A DNA stretch of 48,338 nucleotides, taken from contig CAZMVQ010000007.1 in assembly GCA_964569865.1 (NCBI GenBank), positions 1 to 48,338 of the forward strand, read 5' to 3'. The notes under the pieces were generated by a model that had not been told where the DNA came from, made no database searches, and saw only the letters and a list, made by a program, of their open reading frames with translations. Below, one piece after another: positions 17,081-26,235 of this stretch. Source of the stretch: DROE01 sp964569865. Its GTDB lineage: Bacteria > Pseudomonadota > Alphaproteobacteria > Rhizobiales > Devosiaceae. Numbering within the stretch: position 1 is the first letter of the stretch; the number at the start of each line of letters is the position of its first letter. A program made the translations under genes and the position numbers.

Positions 17081-17494
17081 ATGTATTCAATTGGTGAAAT
17101 GTCGCGACGCACCGGGGTGAAAATTCCAACTATTCGTTATTATGAACAAGTGGGGTTGATTGCAGAGCCTGATCGCTCATCGGGCAATCAACGCCGTTAT
17201 TCAAGTGATGATTTACAGCGCCTGGCTTTTATTCGCCACGCCCGCGATCTTGGATTAACACTGGAGGCCATCGGACAATTGGCCCAGCTCAGTGAAACAC
17301 CAGAACTAACATGTGAAGCGGCCCACAAAATTGCTTCTGAACATCTGCAAGCTACCAAAATCCGCATAGCCCAATTGCAAAAGCTCGAGATTGAATTAAG
17401 CCGGATTGCCACCAAATGCGATGCTGGAAATATTGGCGCATGTTATGTAATTCAATCGCTGGTGGATCATGACATGTGCGAAACCGAGCATTAA
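17081..17494 (+). CDS. MerR-family regulator, probable metal sensor
   Basis: 137-residue MerR protein: winged helix-turn-helix at residues 2-40 (YSIGEMSRRTGVKIPTIRYYEQVGLI), a dimerisation coiled coil (about 80-112), and a C-terminal sensor part. Cysteines 78, 113 and 121 have nearly the spacing of the metal-binding cysteines in ZntR/PbrR/CadR proteins (about 79, 114 and 123), which suggests sensing of a divalent or soft metal; Cys133 is an additional candidate. The ATG at 17081 has a GGAGTGA ribosome site and gives the canonical N-terminus. No efflux pump or metallochaperone lies nearby, so its target is unknown. Confidence 0.88.
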   Translation: MYSIGEMSRRTGVKIPTIRYYEQVGLIAEPDRSSGNQRRYSSDDLQRLAFIRHARDLGLTLEAIGQLAQLSETPELTCEAAHKIASEHLQATKIRIAQLQKLEIELSRIATKCDAGNIGACYVIQSLVDHDMCETEH

Positions 17495-17532
17495 AACCGG
17501 CGACACGTGTGCGGCGGCAGAATCCCTTCAAA

Positions 17533-18201
17533 TTAGCGGGCTGACTTAATTAATGCAGTCACGGGCGCAAAGTCCGGACGGTGAAATTTCGTTACCCCGA
17601 ATTGCCTTAATTGTTCCATATGGGCCTTCGTTCCATAACCCTTATGCTTGGCAAATTCATATCCTGGGCAAGACGCATCCATTATCGGGCACATCTGGTC
17701 TCTGACCACTTTGGCAATTATTGATGCCGCCCCAATGGAAATCGAAAGCCTGTCACCACCAATTACCGCTCTGGATTTACAGGGCATGTTTTGGGGAATA
17801 TCCCGCCCGTCAATCAGGGCAAAATCTGCCTGCTGGCTAAGGCTCTCTAGTGCTTTTCTCATGGCCCAAAGGGTAGCACCGCGAATATTGAGCCTTTCAA
17901 TAATTATCGGTGGTGCACAGATCACCGAAAAATCTGCCACCAAAATCAGCTCGTCAAACAATTTTTGGCGTTTTTTGGCTGAAAGTTTTTTGGAATCATT
18001 TAATCCATCTAGGATATTTTTTGGATCAAGAACAAGCGCCGCGACTACAACCGGCCCGGCCAGAGGACCGCGCCCGGCTTCATCAACCCCGGCCACACGA
18101 TTATAACCAATGTCGATCAATTCTTGTTCCCGCGAAAAATCAGGTTCTTGATTTTGCGCCTTTTTATTTTGGTGTAGCTTATTGGAATCAAAATTGCTCA
18201 T
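17533..18201 (-). CDS. rnhB: Ribonuclease HII
   Basis: Endonuclease that nicks at ribonucleotides in DNA-RNA hybrids, 222 residues. Catalytic acids are visible in GVDEAGRGPLAGPV (Asp and Glu), FALIDGRDIP and VVRDQM. KHKGYGTKAHMEQL near the C-terminus is typical. A basic, Gln/Asn-rich N-terminal extension of about 28 residues precedes the catalytic domain. The ATG at 18201 is preceded in frame by a GTG, so the start could be one codon longer. It is 81 bases downstream of the radical SAM gene, same strand. Confidence 0.95.
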   Translation of the reverse strand: MSNFDSNKLHQNKKAQNQEPDFSREQELIDIGYNRVAGVDEAGRGPLAGPVVVAALVLDPKNILDGLNDSKKLSAKKRQKLFDELILVADFSVICAPPIIIERLNIRGATLWAMRKALESLSQQADFALIDGRDIPQNMPCKSRAVIGGDRLSISIGAASIIAKVVRDQMCPIMDASCPGYEFAKHKGYGTKAHMEQLRQFGVTKFHRPDFAPVTALIKSAR

Positions 18202-18285
18202 CACTGAATACTGGACTGTTCTGCGCTACAATTTCCAGCGTAAAATCTACAACCCCAAACGTTTATCCGGTCCTGAACCAAAATC

Positions 18286-19434
18286 TCAAAACAAACTTAG
18301 TTGATCTGACACTGCTTTTGGTGGTTCAAACAGATCGCAACACAATACGGGAGGTTTTTTGTTCAGCCCGAGTTTTTTGGTAATCTGTTCAAAACGCTGT
18401 TCGAGCATTTGCGCATAGGGGCCTTGTCCACGCATCCGCCAGCCAAATCTGCTATCGTTTTCTTTTCCATTGCGCATATCACGAACAAGATTCATAACAT
18501 GAGAAACCTTGTTTGGATAATAGCGCAATAGCCATTCACGAAAAATATCCAGCACCTCCCCCGGCAGTCGCAACATTATCATCTGGGCACCAATTGCCCC
18601 CTGAGCGGCGCTGTTTTCAAGAATTCGTTCCAGCTCCATATCATTTATCGCCGGTATCATTGGGGCTGCCAGAACACTGGTGCTGATCCCCGCATCCGAC
18701 AAAATTTTAACTGCCTCAAGTCTTTTTACCGGGGTTGAAGCACGAGGCTCCATCCAGCGCGATAATTTATGATCCATAGAGGTGAGGGACATGGCCACAA
18801 AAACCAGATTCTGTCTGGCAAGTTCCCTCAGCAGATCCAGATCGCGCACGATAAGGGCTGACTTGGTGGTTATCATCACCGGGTGTTTGGTTTCACAGAA
18901 CACCTCCAGCAATTGGCGCATGATTTTATGCTTGCGCTCCACTGGCTGATAGGGGTCGGTATTGGTGCCAATGGCTATCGGCTTGGCTCGATATCTGGCG
19001 TGGGACAATTCCTTGCGCAACAAAGCTGCGGCATTGGGTTTAATGTAAATATCGCGCTCAAAATCAAGCCCTGCCGAATGACCAAGATAAGTGTGGGTGG
19101 GCCTTGCATAACAATAAGAACAGCCATGGGCACAGCCTCGATAGGGATTTATCGAACGATCAAAATGCAGATCGGGAGAAGAGTTGCGGGTGATGATGGA
19201 GGTGGCCCGCTCCATATGCTCAACAGTTTCAAATTTTTCTTGCCGGTCATCATCAGCCCAGCCATCATCAAATATTTCGCGCTGGGTTTTTTCAAACCGA
19301 CCACTGCGATTGCTTTGCGCCCCCCGGCCGCGATTGTTCGAGCGGCTTACCGGCACAAAGTTTATTAAATCCGCTTCGCGTCCCTGTCCAAGTCGCTCCA
19401 GCACATCAAATGAAGGCGCTACATTTGCAATCAT
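18286..19434 (-). CDS. Radical SAM protein, PA0069/spore photoproduct lyase-like family
   Basis: 382-residue putative Fe-S enzyme. The cluster motif is CAHGCSYC (CxxxCxxC), followed by ARPTHTYLGHSAGLDFERDIYIK, which identifies the PA0069 / SplB-related family of bacterial radical SAM proteins; their reaction is not established. The upstream basic Gly/Arg/Ser-rich segment looks disordered. The ATG at 19434 has GGGAGAG six bases before it, better supported than an in-frame GTG 16 codons upstream. A spore photoproduct repair role should not be assumed, since this group does not sporulate. Confidence 0.88.
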   Translation of the reverse strand: MIANVAPSFDVLERLGQGREADLINFVPVSRSNNRGRGAQSNRSGRFEKTQREIFDDGWADDDRQEKFETVEHMERATSIITRNSSPDLHFDRSINPYRGCAHGCSYCYARPTHTYLGHSAGLDFERDIYIKPNAAALLRKELSHARYRAKPIAIGTNTDPYQPVERKHKIMRQLLEVFCETKHPVMITTKSALIVRDLDLLRELARQNLVFVAMSLTSMDHKLSRWMEPRASTPVKRLEAVKILSDAGISTSVLAAPMIPAINDMELERILENSAAQGAIGAQMIMLRLPGEVLDIFREWLLRYYPNKVSHVMNLVRDMRNGKENDSRFGWRMRGQGPYAQMLEQRFEQITKKLGLNKKPPVLCCDLFEPPKAVSDQLSLF

Positions 19435-19531
19435 TAAAACTCTCCCGGTATGGAATGGGTAGTTCCGTACCCCTTCCTTCACCGGAATCTATATATTAAA
19501 AATGAGAACAAATAAAGAACAAAATTAATTA

Positions 19532-20110
19532 TCAGGATTTTTTAGTGCGCCCCGCATTGGTGCGTCCCGCATCTAAGTGTTCCCCAAGGCGAGGCATCAA
19601 TTCCACGAAATTGCATGGGCGGTGCTGAATGTTGAGCTGCTGGTGTAAAATCCCCTCCCACGCATCGCGGCAGGCCCCTTTTGATCCGGGCAGACAAAAG
19701 ATAAATGTCGTCGCAGCCAGCCCGGCACAAGCTCGCGAGAGCAGCGTCGATGTGCCGATTTTGGAGGAAGAGTATTGGTGAAACAGGGTGGAAAATCCAT
19801 CCATTCTTTTGTCGAACAACGGCTCGATTGCTTCCGGTGTTACATCAAAACCTGAAAATCCGGTGCCGCCGGTGGTTATGATCACGTCGATATTTTTATC
19901 GTTTACCCAGTTTTGCACCACCGCCCTGATCGCTGCTATATTGTCTTTAACAATGCTTCTGGCAGCGCATTTGTGCCCATCTGCTTCCAGCATGGATTTC
20001 AACAATGCCCCGCTGCTGTCATCCTCCATTGATCGGGTATCGGAAACCGCAAGGATGGCAATATTGAGGGGAATGAATTTTTTGGATTTATCGAAGTTTT
20101 CAGCAAACAT
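19532..20110 (-). CDS. moaB: Molybdenum cofactor biosynthesis protein B
   Basis: 192-residue MoaB/MogA-type protein that adenylylates molybdopterin during molybdenum cofactor synthesis. Family segments are IAILAVSDTRS, the substrate loop ITTGGTGFSGFDVTPEAIEPL and CLPGSKGACRDAWEGIL. The polar C-terminus (after about residue 180) is not conserved. Only 12 bases separate it from the MFS gene upstream, so the two are probably co-transcribed. No other moa/moe genes are in the window. Confidence 0.94.
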   Translation of the reverse strand: MFAENFDKSKKFIPLNIAILAVSDTRSMEDDSSGALLKSMLEADGHKCAARSIVKDNIAAIRAVVQNWVNDKNIDVIITTGGTGFSGFDVTPEAIEPLFDKRMDGFSTLFHQYSSSKIGTSTLLSRACAGLAATTFIFCLPGSKGACRDAWEGILHQQLNIQHRPCNFVELMPRLGEHLDAGRTNAGRTKKS

Positions 20111-20122
20111 TTATTTGTTTCT

Positions 20123-21352
20123 TTAATCAGCGCGAGGGTCAAGAGCTGCCGTCGCCGGGGTTGAGTTTCTGTCCAGAGGCATGGCCCTGAACGGTTGACG
20201 GTCTGCGCTTAATTCCACAGGGCGCACTTTCATCCGCACCAGGGCTGCAATGGCCAGCAACGCATGAAAAGAAGCGGTTACATAAAACAGCGCGGAGGTT
20301 TTTAACATATCCATAGCCAAGGCACCAATCAACGGTCCAATGGCCAATCCGCAACCAAAAGTAAACAACATGGCGGCGGCAATGGTACCAAAGTCACCAA
20401 GCCCCGCCGCGTCATTGGCATGGGCTACCGCCACCGAATAGATGGGAAAGGCGCTAAATCCATAAAGAGCAAATAATAAATAAAGCTGCCAGCTTTCAGA
20501 TGGGTTGAGCAACGCCAGCACAATAGCGACAATTGCCGCAAAAATACTGGTGCCGGCGATTACCCAACGTCTGTCAACAACGTCAGAAAGTTTACCAAAT
20601 GGAACCTGTGATAATGCGCCCATCAACAGGGCGGCGCTCATAAGCTGGGCAATATGGGTTGCATCCATGCCCTGAAAAAACCCGAACACCGGCGCAAGTG
20701 TATTAAAAGTACCGTTGGCAATCCCGACACTAAAACTTGCCATAACAGCAATAGGGGAAGTGGCAAAAAGCAGTTTGAAATTCATCTTGGCAGAAGCAAG
20801 AGGCTTCGGTTGTTGCCTTGTGGTCATGGCGGTTGGCAAAATTGCCAGAATAAAGGCCAGCGCACCAATGATAAATGGCAGATATCCAGCGGTGCCAGTA
20901 AACGACATGGATAATTGCCCAAGGGTGGAAAATGCCAGATTGATCATCACATAAAACGAGAAAATTGTTCCCCGGTTTTTATTATCCGAAACTTCATTCA
21001 GCCAGCTTTCAACGATCATCGCAGCACCGGAAAAGCAAAATCCGGAAAATATTCTAAGCAATATCCAGCCCGTGTCACTGATCCACAAAAGATTTAGCAA
21101 AATGGTAATGGTTCCCACTGCCGCCATTACCGAATAGGCGCGGATATGCCCGGTTCTTCTAACCAGCATGGGAACAATTATTGATCCGGCAACAAAGCCC
21201 ACTGACCAGCCGGTGCCGATTAGCCCCAATGATAAAATTGAAAATCCTTCTTGGGCACCGCGCACCGAGAGCAATAATCCCTGCAAACCACCGCCAAACA
21301 TCAACAGGGCGGATGATAAAAACAGAGCCTGAATTTTTAATATATTGCCCAT
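20123..21352 (-). CDS. MFS transporter
   Basis: 409-residue integral membrane protein with about 12 predicted transmembrane helices in two halves, typical of the major facilitator superfamily. Between helices 2 and 3 is the sequence VRRTGHIRAYS, and FGKLSDVVDRRWV in the second half is the matching loop motif. It resembles the YcaD-like branch of putative sugar or drug exporters; the substrate cannot be read from sequence. Upstream of and likely co-transcribed with moaB. Confidence 0.9.
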   Translation of the reverse strand: MGNILKIQALFLSSALLMFGGGLQGLLLSVRGAQEGFSILSLGLIGTGWSVGFVAGSIIVPMLVRRTGHIRAYSVMAAVGTITILLNLLWISDTGWILLRIFSGFCFSGAAMIVESWLNEVSDNKNRGTIFSFYVMINLAFSTLGQLSMSFTGTAGYLPFIIGALAFILAILPTAMTTRQQPKPLASAKMNFKLLFATSPIAVMASFSVGIANGTFNTLAPVFGFFQGMDATHIAQLMSAALLMGALSQVPFGKLSDVVDRRWVIAGTSIFAAIVAIVLALLNPSESWQLYLLFALYGFSAFPIYSVAVAHANDAAGLGDFGTIAAAMLFTFGCGLAIGPLIGALAMDMLKTSALFYVTASFHALLAIAALVRMKVRPVELSADRQPFRAMPLDRNSTPATAALDPRAD

Positions 21353-21392
21353 ATATCACCTTTCGCCAACAATCGTCCGCGCCATAAATTTA

Positions 21393-22271
21393 CTAGTTGT
21401 TCAAAGCCTGTTGTAATTTACATAGATCGCGCCATACCCGTCGTTTTTGCACCGGTTGTTGCAGCAAAAACTGCGGGTGTAATGTGGCGATGATTTTGCT
21501 TTTGTGCTCACCGGTTTTTATATCGGTAAGCTCACCGTCAAGTTTTAAAACGCTTAACTCATTTCCCATAAGTGCCTTGGTTGCGATATCGCCCATGGCA
21601 ATGATGAATTCTGGTTCAATAAGTTCAATCTGGCGGATCAGGAATGGCAGGCAGGCTCCGATTTCCTGAGGGGCAGGGGCACGGTTGCCCGGTGGGCGCC
21701 AAGGAATTATATTGCTTAAAAATACTTCTGCGCGCTGCAGAGAAATTGAGCGCAGCATTGCATCAAGCAGAATTCCACTCTTTCCCGCGAACGGAGTTCC
21801 CAGCACATCCTCATCATTGCTGGGAGCCTTGCCGATAAACATAATCTTTGCTTTAGGGTTGCCGCTGCCAAATACCAATTGTGTCGCCCGTTCCTTAAGG
21901 GCGCATCCATCAAAGCTTTCTAACAATGCTTTTAGTTCTTCAAGGGTTTTTGCGCTTTGCGCTAACGCTTGGCCATTTTGGGAAACATCATTGCTGCCCG
22001 CTTCGATTGCGGTCGCAGCCATAGACTGGTTTGCCGCTTGGGTTCGGTTTGCATTTTGATCTCGGCTAATATTTGGTGCCTGACGGGAGATGATTTCAGA
22101 CTCGGTGACATTTTGTGTAGAATGATTGCTTTTTTTAGCGGGACTAAATTCCAAATTATTCAGAAACCGGTTTTCGCAGGTTTCGCTAAGGCAAATGTCC
22201 ACGCCGACGCTTTTATGCCATTGCAACAGCCTGATTATTTCGTCTGTTTGATGTGCTTCTATTCTTCCCAT
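21393..22271 (-). CDS. Uracil-DNA glycosylase, family 4-like, atypical motif A
   Basis: 292-residue protein of the UDG superfamily. A polar N-terminal part (residues 1-105, Asn/Gln/Ser-rich) precedes the catalytic domain: LVFGSGNPKAKIMFIGKAPSNDED, GTPFAGKSGILLDAML, NIIPWRPPGNRAP and the C-terminal ATLHPQFLLQQP. Known family 4 enzymes have GEAPGxxED as motif A; here the Glu is Lys and the Gly is Ser. Only one Cys (in DGCALK) stands where a CxxC pair normally ligates the Fe-S cluster, with another in GACLPF, so cluster binding is doubtful. It may still act in uracil repair, but activity cannot be assumed. Confidence 0.85.
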   Translation of the reverse strand: MGRIEAHQTDEIIRLLQWHKSVGVDICLSETCENRFLNNLEFSPAKKSNHSTQNVTESEIISRQAPNISRDQNANRTQAANQSMAATAIEAGSNDVSQNGQALAQSAKTLEELKALLESFDGCALKERATQLVFGSGNPKAKIMFIGKAPSNDEDVLGTPFAGKSGILLDAMLRSISLQRAEVFLSNIIPWRPPGNRAPAPQEIGACLPFLIRQIELIEPEFIIAMGDIATKALMGNELSVLKLDGELTDIKTGEHKSKIIATLHPQFLLQQPVQKRRVWRDLCKLQQALNN

Positions 22272-22376
22272 AGCTTAAACTATCACATAATTCTGACGCA
22301 GGGCGACTTATTGCTGTCAGTTTTGTGATTTTTATGAACGTTTTTTAACTTGCGCGATAGCTGAATTTGATGGATT

Positions 22377-22406
22377 CTGACCACAGGCACGTTTATGGAT
22401 TATGCT
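22377..22406 (+). promoter_or_regulatory. Possible promoter of the TPR-ispE transcript
   Basis: CTGACC (22377-22382) and TATGCT (22401-22406) are 18 bases apart and about 45 bases before the TPR gene start. Each hexamer matches the consensus at four of six positions. A GANTC site (GATTC) overlaps the -35 region at 22373-22377. Confidence 0.35.
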
Positions 22407-22452
22407 AACCATTCTTGTGCACACGCCAAATGTTTAATGAAAGAGACCAGCC

Positions 22453-24156
22453 TTGACCTGTTTTTTCCGTTCGCTTGTCCGCATTATGTTTTTTGTTTTT
22501 GTAACGATTTTTTCTGTTGTAACAGTTAGTTCGCAAAACCTCTCGTTCCAGTTTTCCAGTCCCTCCGGTAGTTTTCTTGCAGGTCAAGAAGCGTTTAGCG
22601 GGCTGGCCACATCTGTTGCCGCCGATTCGCTTTTGCAGGCTGCTCTGACCCAGAACGAAAATGCAGGGGTTATGGAACGCTCCTTTGCAGCTCTGATTGC
22701 TGACGGTCGAATTGCCGATGCTGAAATTATGGCAAAAAATATGCTTGTACTGGCTCCCAACAGCAGTCTTGCCAATTTGGTTCTGGCCACAATTGCTCTA
22801 AAGGAGCGCCGGTATTCTTCGGTGATAAATCAGCTTGATGATATGGGGCTGGCCGATTTTGTTGATATTTCTGCGATAATTTTGCGGGCATGGGCTCGTG
22901 TTGGTCAATCTCGAATTGATAAGGCGATGATTGAACTTGAAGATCTGGACGGCGGTGGACTTTCAGATTTTGTAGTATTCCACAAGGCTTTGATGGCCGA
23001 TGTTGCAGGAGACCCCTCAGCCATTGAGCTCGCGCGTATTTCCTATGAAAATGAGCCGTTTCTTGGCCGTATGGTTGAGTTTTATACACGGGTTCTGGGC
23101 AATTCCGGGCAAAATAAAGATGCGCTGACGGTTCTGGATGAGTTTGAAAAAGAAGGCCTTAGCCATCCAAGCGTTGGTTTTGTACGCAAAGAGATTGAAG
23201 CGGGACGTCTGCCGGGCAAATATGCCGCGACGGTGAATGAGGGAGCATCCGAACTGTTTCAGGGTATTGGTGTCGCTCTGGGGCGCGACGGATCAACAGA
23301 TATTGCTTTGGTATTTTTGCGGCTTGGTCTTTATCTCAACCCGGAAGCAGACACTATATCATTAACGATTGCCCAGTTTTTAGAAGATGCCCATCGTTAC
23401 GAGGCGGCTAACGAAATATATCGTTCGATAGATGATGATTCTGTGTTTAAATCCGATGCAATTGTGCGCATTGCCCAGAATATGGATGCCCTTGGTGACA
23501 GAGCGGGTGCAATTGAAAGACTAAAGGCAATTGTTTTCGAAGAGCCTGAAAACTTGGAGGCCATCACAGCCCTTGGTAATTTGCTGCGGCTTGACGAGCA
23601 ATTTGATGGCGCAGCCTTTGCATTTAGTCGAGCAATCGCTCTGGTTGGTGGTGACCACCCGCGGGATTGGCGGTTTTTCTATCTGCGTGGGATAGCCAAC
23701 GAACGCCGTGGAGCATGGCCCGCTGCCGAAAAAGATTTTTTAAGAGCTCTTGAGCTTAATCCAACTCAGGCGCAGGTATTAAATTATCTGGGATATTCAT
23801 GGGTTGAAAAGGGCATAAATCTGGATCAGGCGCTGATAATGATTGCGCAGGCAGTGTCCACAAATCCCCAGGATGGCTATATTGTTGATTCTCTGGGGTG
23901 GGCGCAATTTCAGATGAATAATTTTGACGTGGCGGTTGCAATTTTAGAGAGAGCCGTGCGTCTCAGTCCCAACGATCCGGAAATAAATGACCATCTGGGC
24001 GATGCCTATTGGCGCGTTGGCAGAAGAAACGAAGCGCGCTTTCAGTGGAGCATTGTTACCTCAGTGGACAAAAGCGGCGATATTGCCGCCGAGGCACTGG
24101 AAAAACTTGAAAACGGTTTGCCTGATCTGGCGGACCAGCCCAGCTCGGATTCTTAA
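22453..24156 (+). CDS. Exported tetratricopeptide-repeat protein
   Basis: 567-residue protein. A signal peptide or N-terminal anchor (about residues 5-27, FFRSLVRIMFFVFVTIFSVVTV) is followed by an all-helical chain of TPR units; clear repeats include GIANERRGAWPAAEKDFLRALELNPTQ, YLGYSWVEKGINLDQALIMI, SLGWAQFQMNNFDVAVAILERAVRLSPNDPE and LGDAYWRVGRRNEARFQW. Such proteins scaffold envelope complexes; the partner is unknown. TPR proteins upstream of ispE are common in alphaproteobacteria. The start is a TTG with a weak AGAGA upstream; an ATG 11 codons in would shorten the signal peptide. Confidence 0.88.
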   Translation: MTCFFRSLVRIMFFVFVTIFSVVTVSSQNLSFQFSSPSGSFLAGQEAFSGLATSVAADSLLQAALTQNENAGVMERSFAALIADGRIADAEIMAKNMLVLAPNSSLANLVLATIALKERRYSSVINQLDDMGLADFVDISAIILRAWARVGQSRIDKAMIELEDLDGGGLSDFVVFHKALMADVAGDPSAIELARISYENEPFLGRMVEFYTRVLGNSGQNKDALTVLDEFEKEGLSHPSVGFVRKEIEAGRLPGKYAATVNEGASELFQGIGVALGRDGSTDIALVFLRLGLYLNPEADTISLTIAQFLEDAHRYEAANEIYRSIDDDSVFKSDAIVRIAQNMDALGDRAGAIERLKAIVFEEPENLEAITALGNLLRLDEQFDGAAFAFSRAIALVGGDHPRDWRFFYLRGIANERRGAWPAAEKDFLRALELNPTQAQVLNYLGYSWVEKGINLDQALIMIAQAVSTNPQDGYIVDSLGWAQFQMNNFDVAVAILERAVRLSPNDPEINDHLGDAYWRVGRRNEARFQWSIVTSVDKSGDIAAEALEKLENGLPDLADQPSSDS

Positions 24157-24179
24157 AAATTACTGGTGAATTAAATTTC

Positions 24180-25055
24180 TTGAGTACGACGTGCAGAGCA
24201 AAAATAAATCTTTGCCTGCACGTTGTAGGTAAAAGATCAGACGGTTTCCATCAATTACAAAGCCTTGTTACCTTTGCACAATTTGGTGATGAACTCTCAA
24301 TTGTGGAACAAGCGCATTTAGGGGGGGAGGATGAATTGCAAATTCAGGGAGAATTCGCCTCTCTGCTTGCAAATGACAAAACCAATCTGGTTATGTGTGC
24401 TCTTGATGTATTTCGAAGGCGATGGCCAAAAGCTCTGACGAATAATCTGGCGCTTCGCCTAACCAAAAACCTGCCAATTGCCTCGGGCATTGGTGGCGGG
24501 TCGGCAAATGCTGCTTCGCTTCTTAAGCTGGTTTCAGAAATTTCCAGCATAAAAATTGATCCGGAACAATTGCAAAATCTGGCGCTAAGCATTGGCTCTG
24601 ATGTGCCGGTTTGCCTGTTGGAGAGGCCGGCAATTATGGCTGGTAGGGGAGAAGACCTTGTACCGCTTAAAAACTTTCCGACCCTTTTTGCAGTTCTTGT
24701 AAATCCGTGCATTACGGTTTCAACCAGAGAGATATTTGCAAATCTTGATCAGGTTGAAAATGGACCGCTACCTGATATTCCTGAAAAGTTTTCTATGGAA
24801 GAATTGGTGAACTGGTTGCACCGGAGCAGAAATGATCTGCAGGAACCGGCCAAAAAAAAGGTTCCCGAAATTGCTCGGATTATTGCAGAGTTTCAAGCCA
24901 ATCCTGATTGTTTATTTGCGCGCATGTCAGGGTCTGGCGCCACGGTTTTTGCGCTGTTTGCCAATATGGAAAAGGCTGAACTGGGGGCTGATGTTATCAG
25001 TAAAAAATGGCCCAAATATTGGGTAAAACCAACAATTTTGCTAGGTAGCGACTGA
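24180..25055 (+). CDS. ispE: 4-diphosphocytidyl-2-C-methyl-D-erythritol kinase
   Basis: GHMP kinase of the MEP isoprenoid pathway, 291 residues. The N-terminal AKINLCLHVVGKRSDGFH and the ATP loop LPIASGIGGGSANAAS (about residues 97-112) are diagnostic, with ARMSGSGATVFALF near the C-terminus. The TTG start gives a short conserved N-terminus and follows GGTGA by about ten bases; there is no usable ATG. It follows the TPR gene by 23 bases and is convergent with the polyprenyl synthase gene, which uses the pathway's products. ispH lies elsewhere in this window. Confidence 0.95.
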   Translation: MSTTCRAKINLCLHVVGKRSDGFHQLQSLVTFAQFGDELSIVEQAHLGGEDELQIQGEFASLLANDKTNLVMCALDVFRRRWPKALTNNLALRLTKNLPIASGIGGGSANAASLLKLVSEISSIKIDPEQLQNLALSIGSDVPVCLLERPAIMAGRGEDLVPLKNFPTLFAVLVNPCITVSTREIFANLDQVENGPLPDIPEKFSMEELVNWLHRSRNDLQEPAKKKVPEIARIIAEFQANPDCLFARMSGSGATVFALFANMEKAELGADVISKKWPKYWVKPTILLGSD

Positions 25056-25079
25056 CTTGTTTTGGTCCGAATACAAAAT

Positions 25080-26099
25080 TTAGCGCACCCGCGAAACCGT
25101 ATAAAAGGTCAATTGTTGCAATATTTCCAGAAGTCTTGATGCGGGTAGGTCAGAAATTGCTTCTCTGGCATTCTGGGCATGTTTCAAGGCTCTGTTTGTC
25201 GCGCTTTCAAGCGCGCCATATCGGGTAATTATATCCAACACCTTAGAAAATATATCAGCACCCACATCTGGGTCTCCTAGCGCTCCTGCGATAATTTCGC
25301 GCTCGGCCTTACTGGCTTTTTCCAACGCCAAAATTACTGGTAGCGTCATTTTGCCTTCGCGCAGATCATCACCGGTATTTTTGCCAAGATCCCGATTGAC
25401 CCCGCCATAGTCCAAAACATCATCAACCAGTTGAAATGCCAGACCCAGCTCGCGCCCATAGGCGGCCATTGCCTTTTGCTCAAGCTCGCTGGCTTGCCCG
25501 GCCATGGCTCCAACCATTGTTGCAGCTTCAAAAAGTGTTGCAGTTTTTGCTCTAATTATCTGCATATAATCTTTGTCGCTGGTCGAAAGGTTTTTCGCCT
25601 TGCTCAATTGCAGTACTTCCCCCTCAGCAATCAGGGCAGCAGCTCTGGACAATGTATCAAGCGCTTCCATACTTCCGGTTTCAACCATCATCATAAAGGC
25701 CTGACCAAGCAAAAAATCTCCCACCAGGACGCTGGCCTGATTGCCCCAGATTTTACGCGCTGCCGGTTTTCCTCGACGCATATCGCTTTCATCAACCACA
25801 TCATCATGTAGCAGGGTTGCATTGTGCATAAATTCAACTGCGGCGGCGTATTTTAGCTGATTTCCTTCCGCATGGCCAAACAGGCGGGCGCTGATCAGCG
25901 TGAGCATGGGGCGCAGACGTTTCCCCCCCGCTTCAATCAGATGCAGAGCGATTTGTGGCACCACTTCCACATGGGAAGCTGCGCGCGACAGGATCAACTC
26001 ATTGACTTTTTCCATGTCGTCTGCGGTGACAGCGACCAAAGCATCAATGCCTGAATGATCAGGTTCGTTTTTTTCGACAGGTTGCAAGTTATTGCCCAT
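25080..26099 (-). CDS. ispB: Trans-polyprenyl diphosphate synthase (octa/decaprenyl type)
   Basis: 339-residue long-chain isoprenyl diphosphate synthase making the ubiquinone side chain. The two Asp-rich motifs are DDVVDESD (in LLHDDVVDESDMRRGKPAARKIWGN) and DDVLDYGG; KTATLFEAA and GGKRLRPML are also typical. Product length (C40 or C50) cannot be fixed from sequence with confidence; alphaproteobacteria usually make C50. Convergent with ispE (24-base gap) and divergent from the methyltransferase gene. Confidence 0.93.
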   Translation of the reverse strand: MGNNLQPVEKNEPDHSGIDALVAVTADDMEKVNELILSRAASHVEVVPQIALHLIEAGGKRLRPMLTLISARLFGHAEGNQLKYAAAVEFMHNATLLHDDVVDESDMRRGKPAARKIWGNQASVLVGDFLLGQAFMMMVETGSMEALDTLSRAAALIAEGEVLQLSKAKNLSTSDKDYMQIIRAKTATLFEAATMVGAMAGQASELEQKAMAAYGRELGLAFQLVDDVLDYGGVNRDLGKNTGDDLREGKMTLPVILALEKASKAEREIIAGALGDPDVGADIFSKVLDIITRYGALESATNRALKHAQNAREAISDLPASRLLEILQQLTFYTVSRVR

Positions 26100-26235
26100 C
26101 CCAGATCAGTTTCTTAAAAAATTTGGCGTTTCAAATCATATCCTGTTGGTTCTTATACTGTTGAACCCGCAACCACAAACTGCCTATGATCGGCTTTAGG
26201 TTTTTTTTGAATTTTATAAGGTTGGTTCCGCTGCG

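Noticed and set aside
17494..17533. Terminator between the MerR gene and rnhB
   Set aside because: The ACACGTGT palindrome there has no loop and no T-run, so it is not a credible terminator.
19435..19482. GTG start of the radical SAM gene at 19482
   Set aside because: The ATG at 19434 has GGGAGAG at ideal spacing; the extra 16 residues are not typical.
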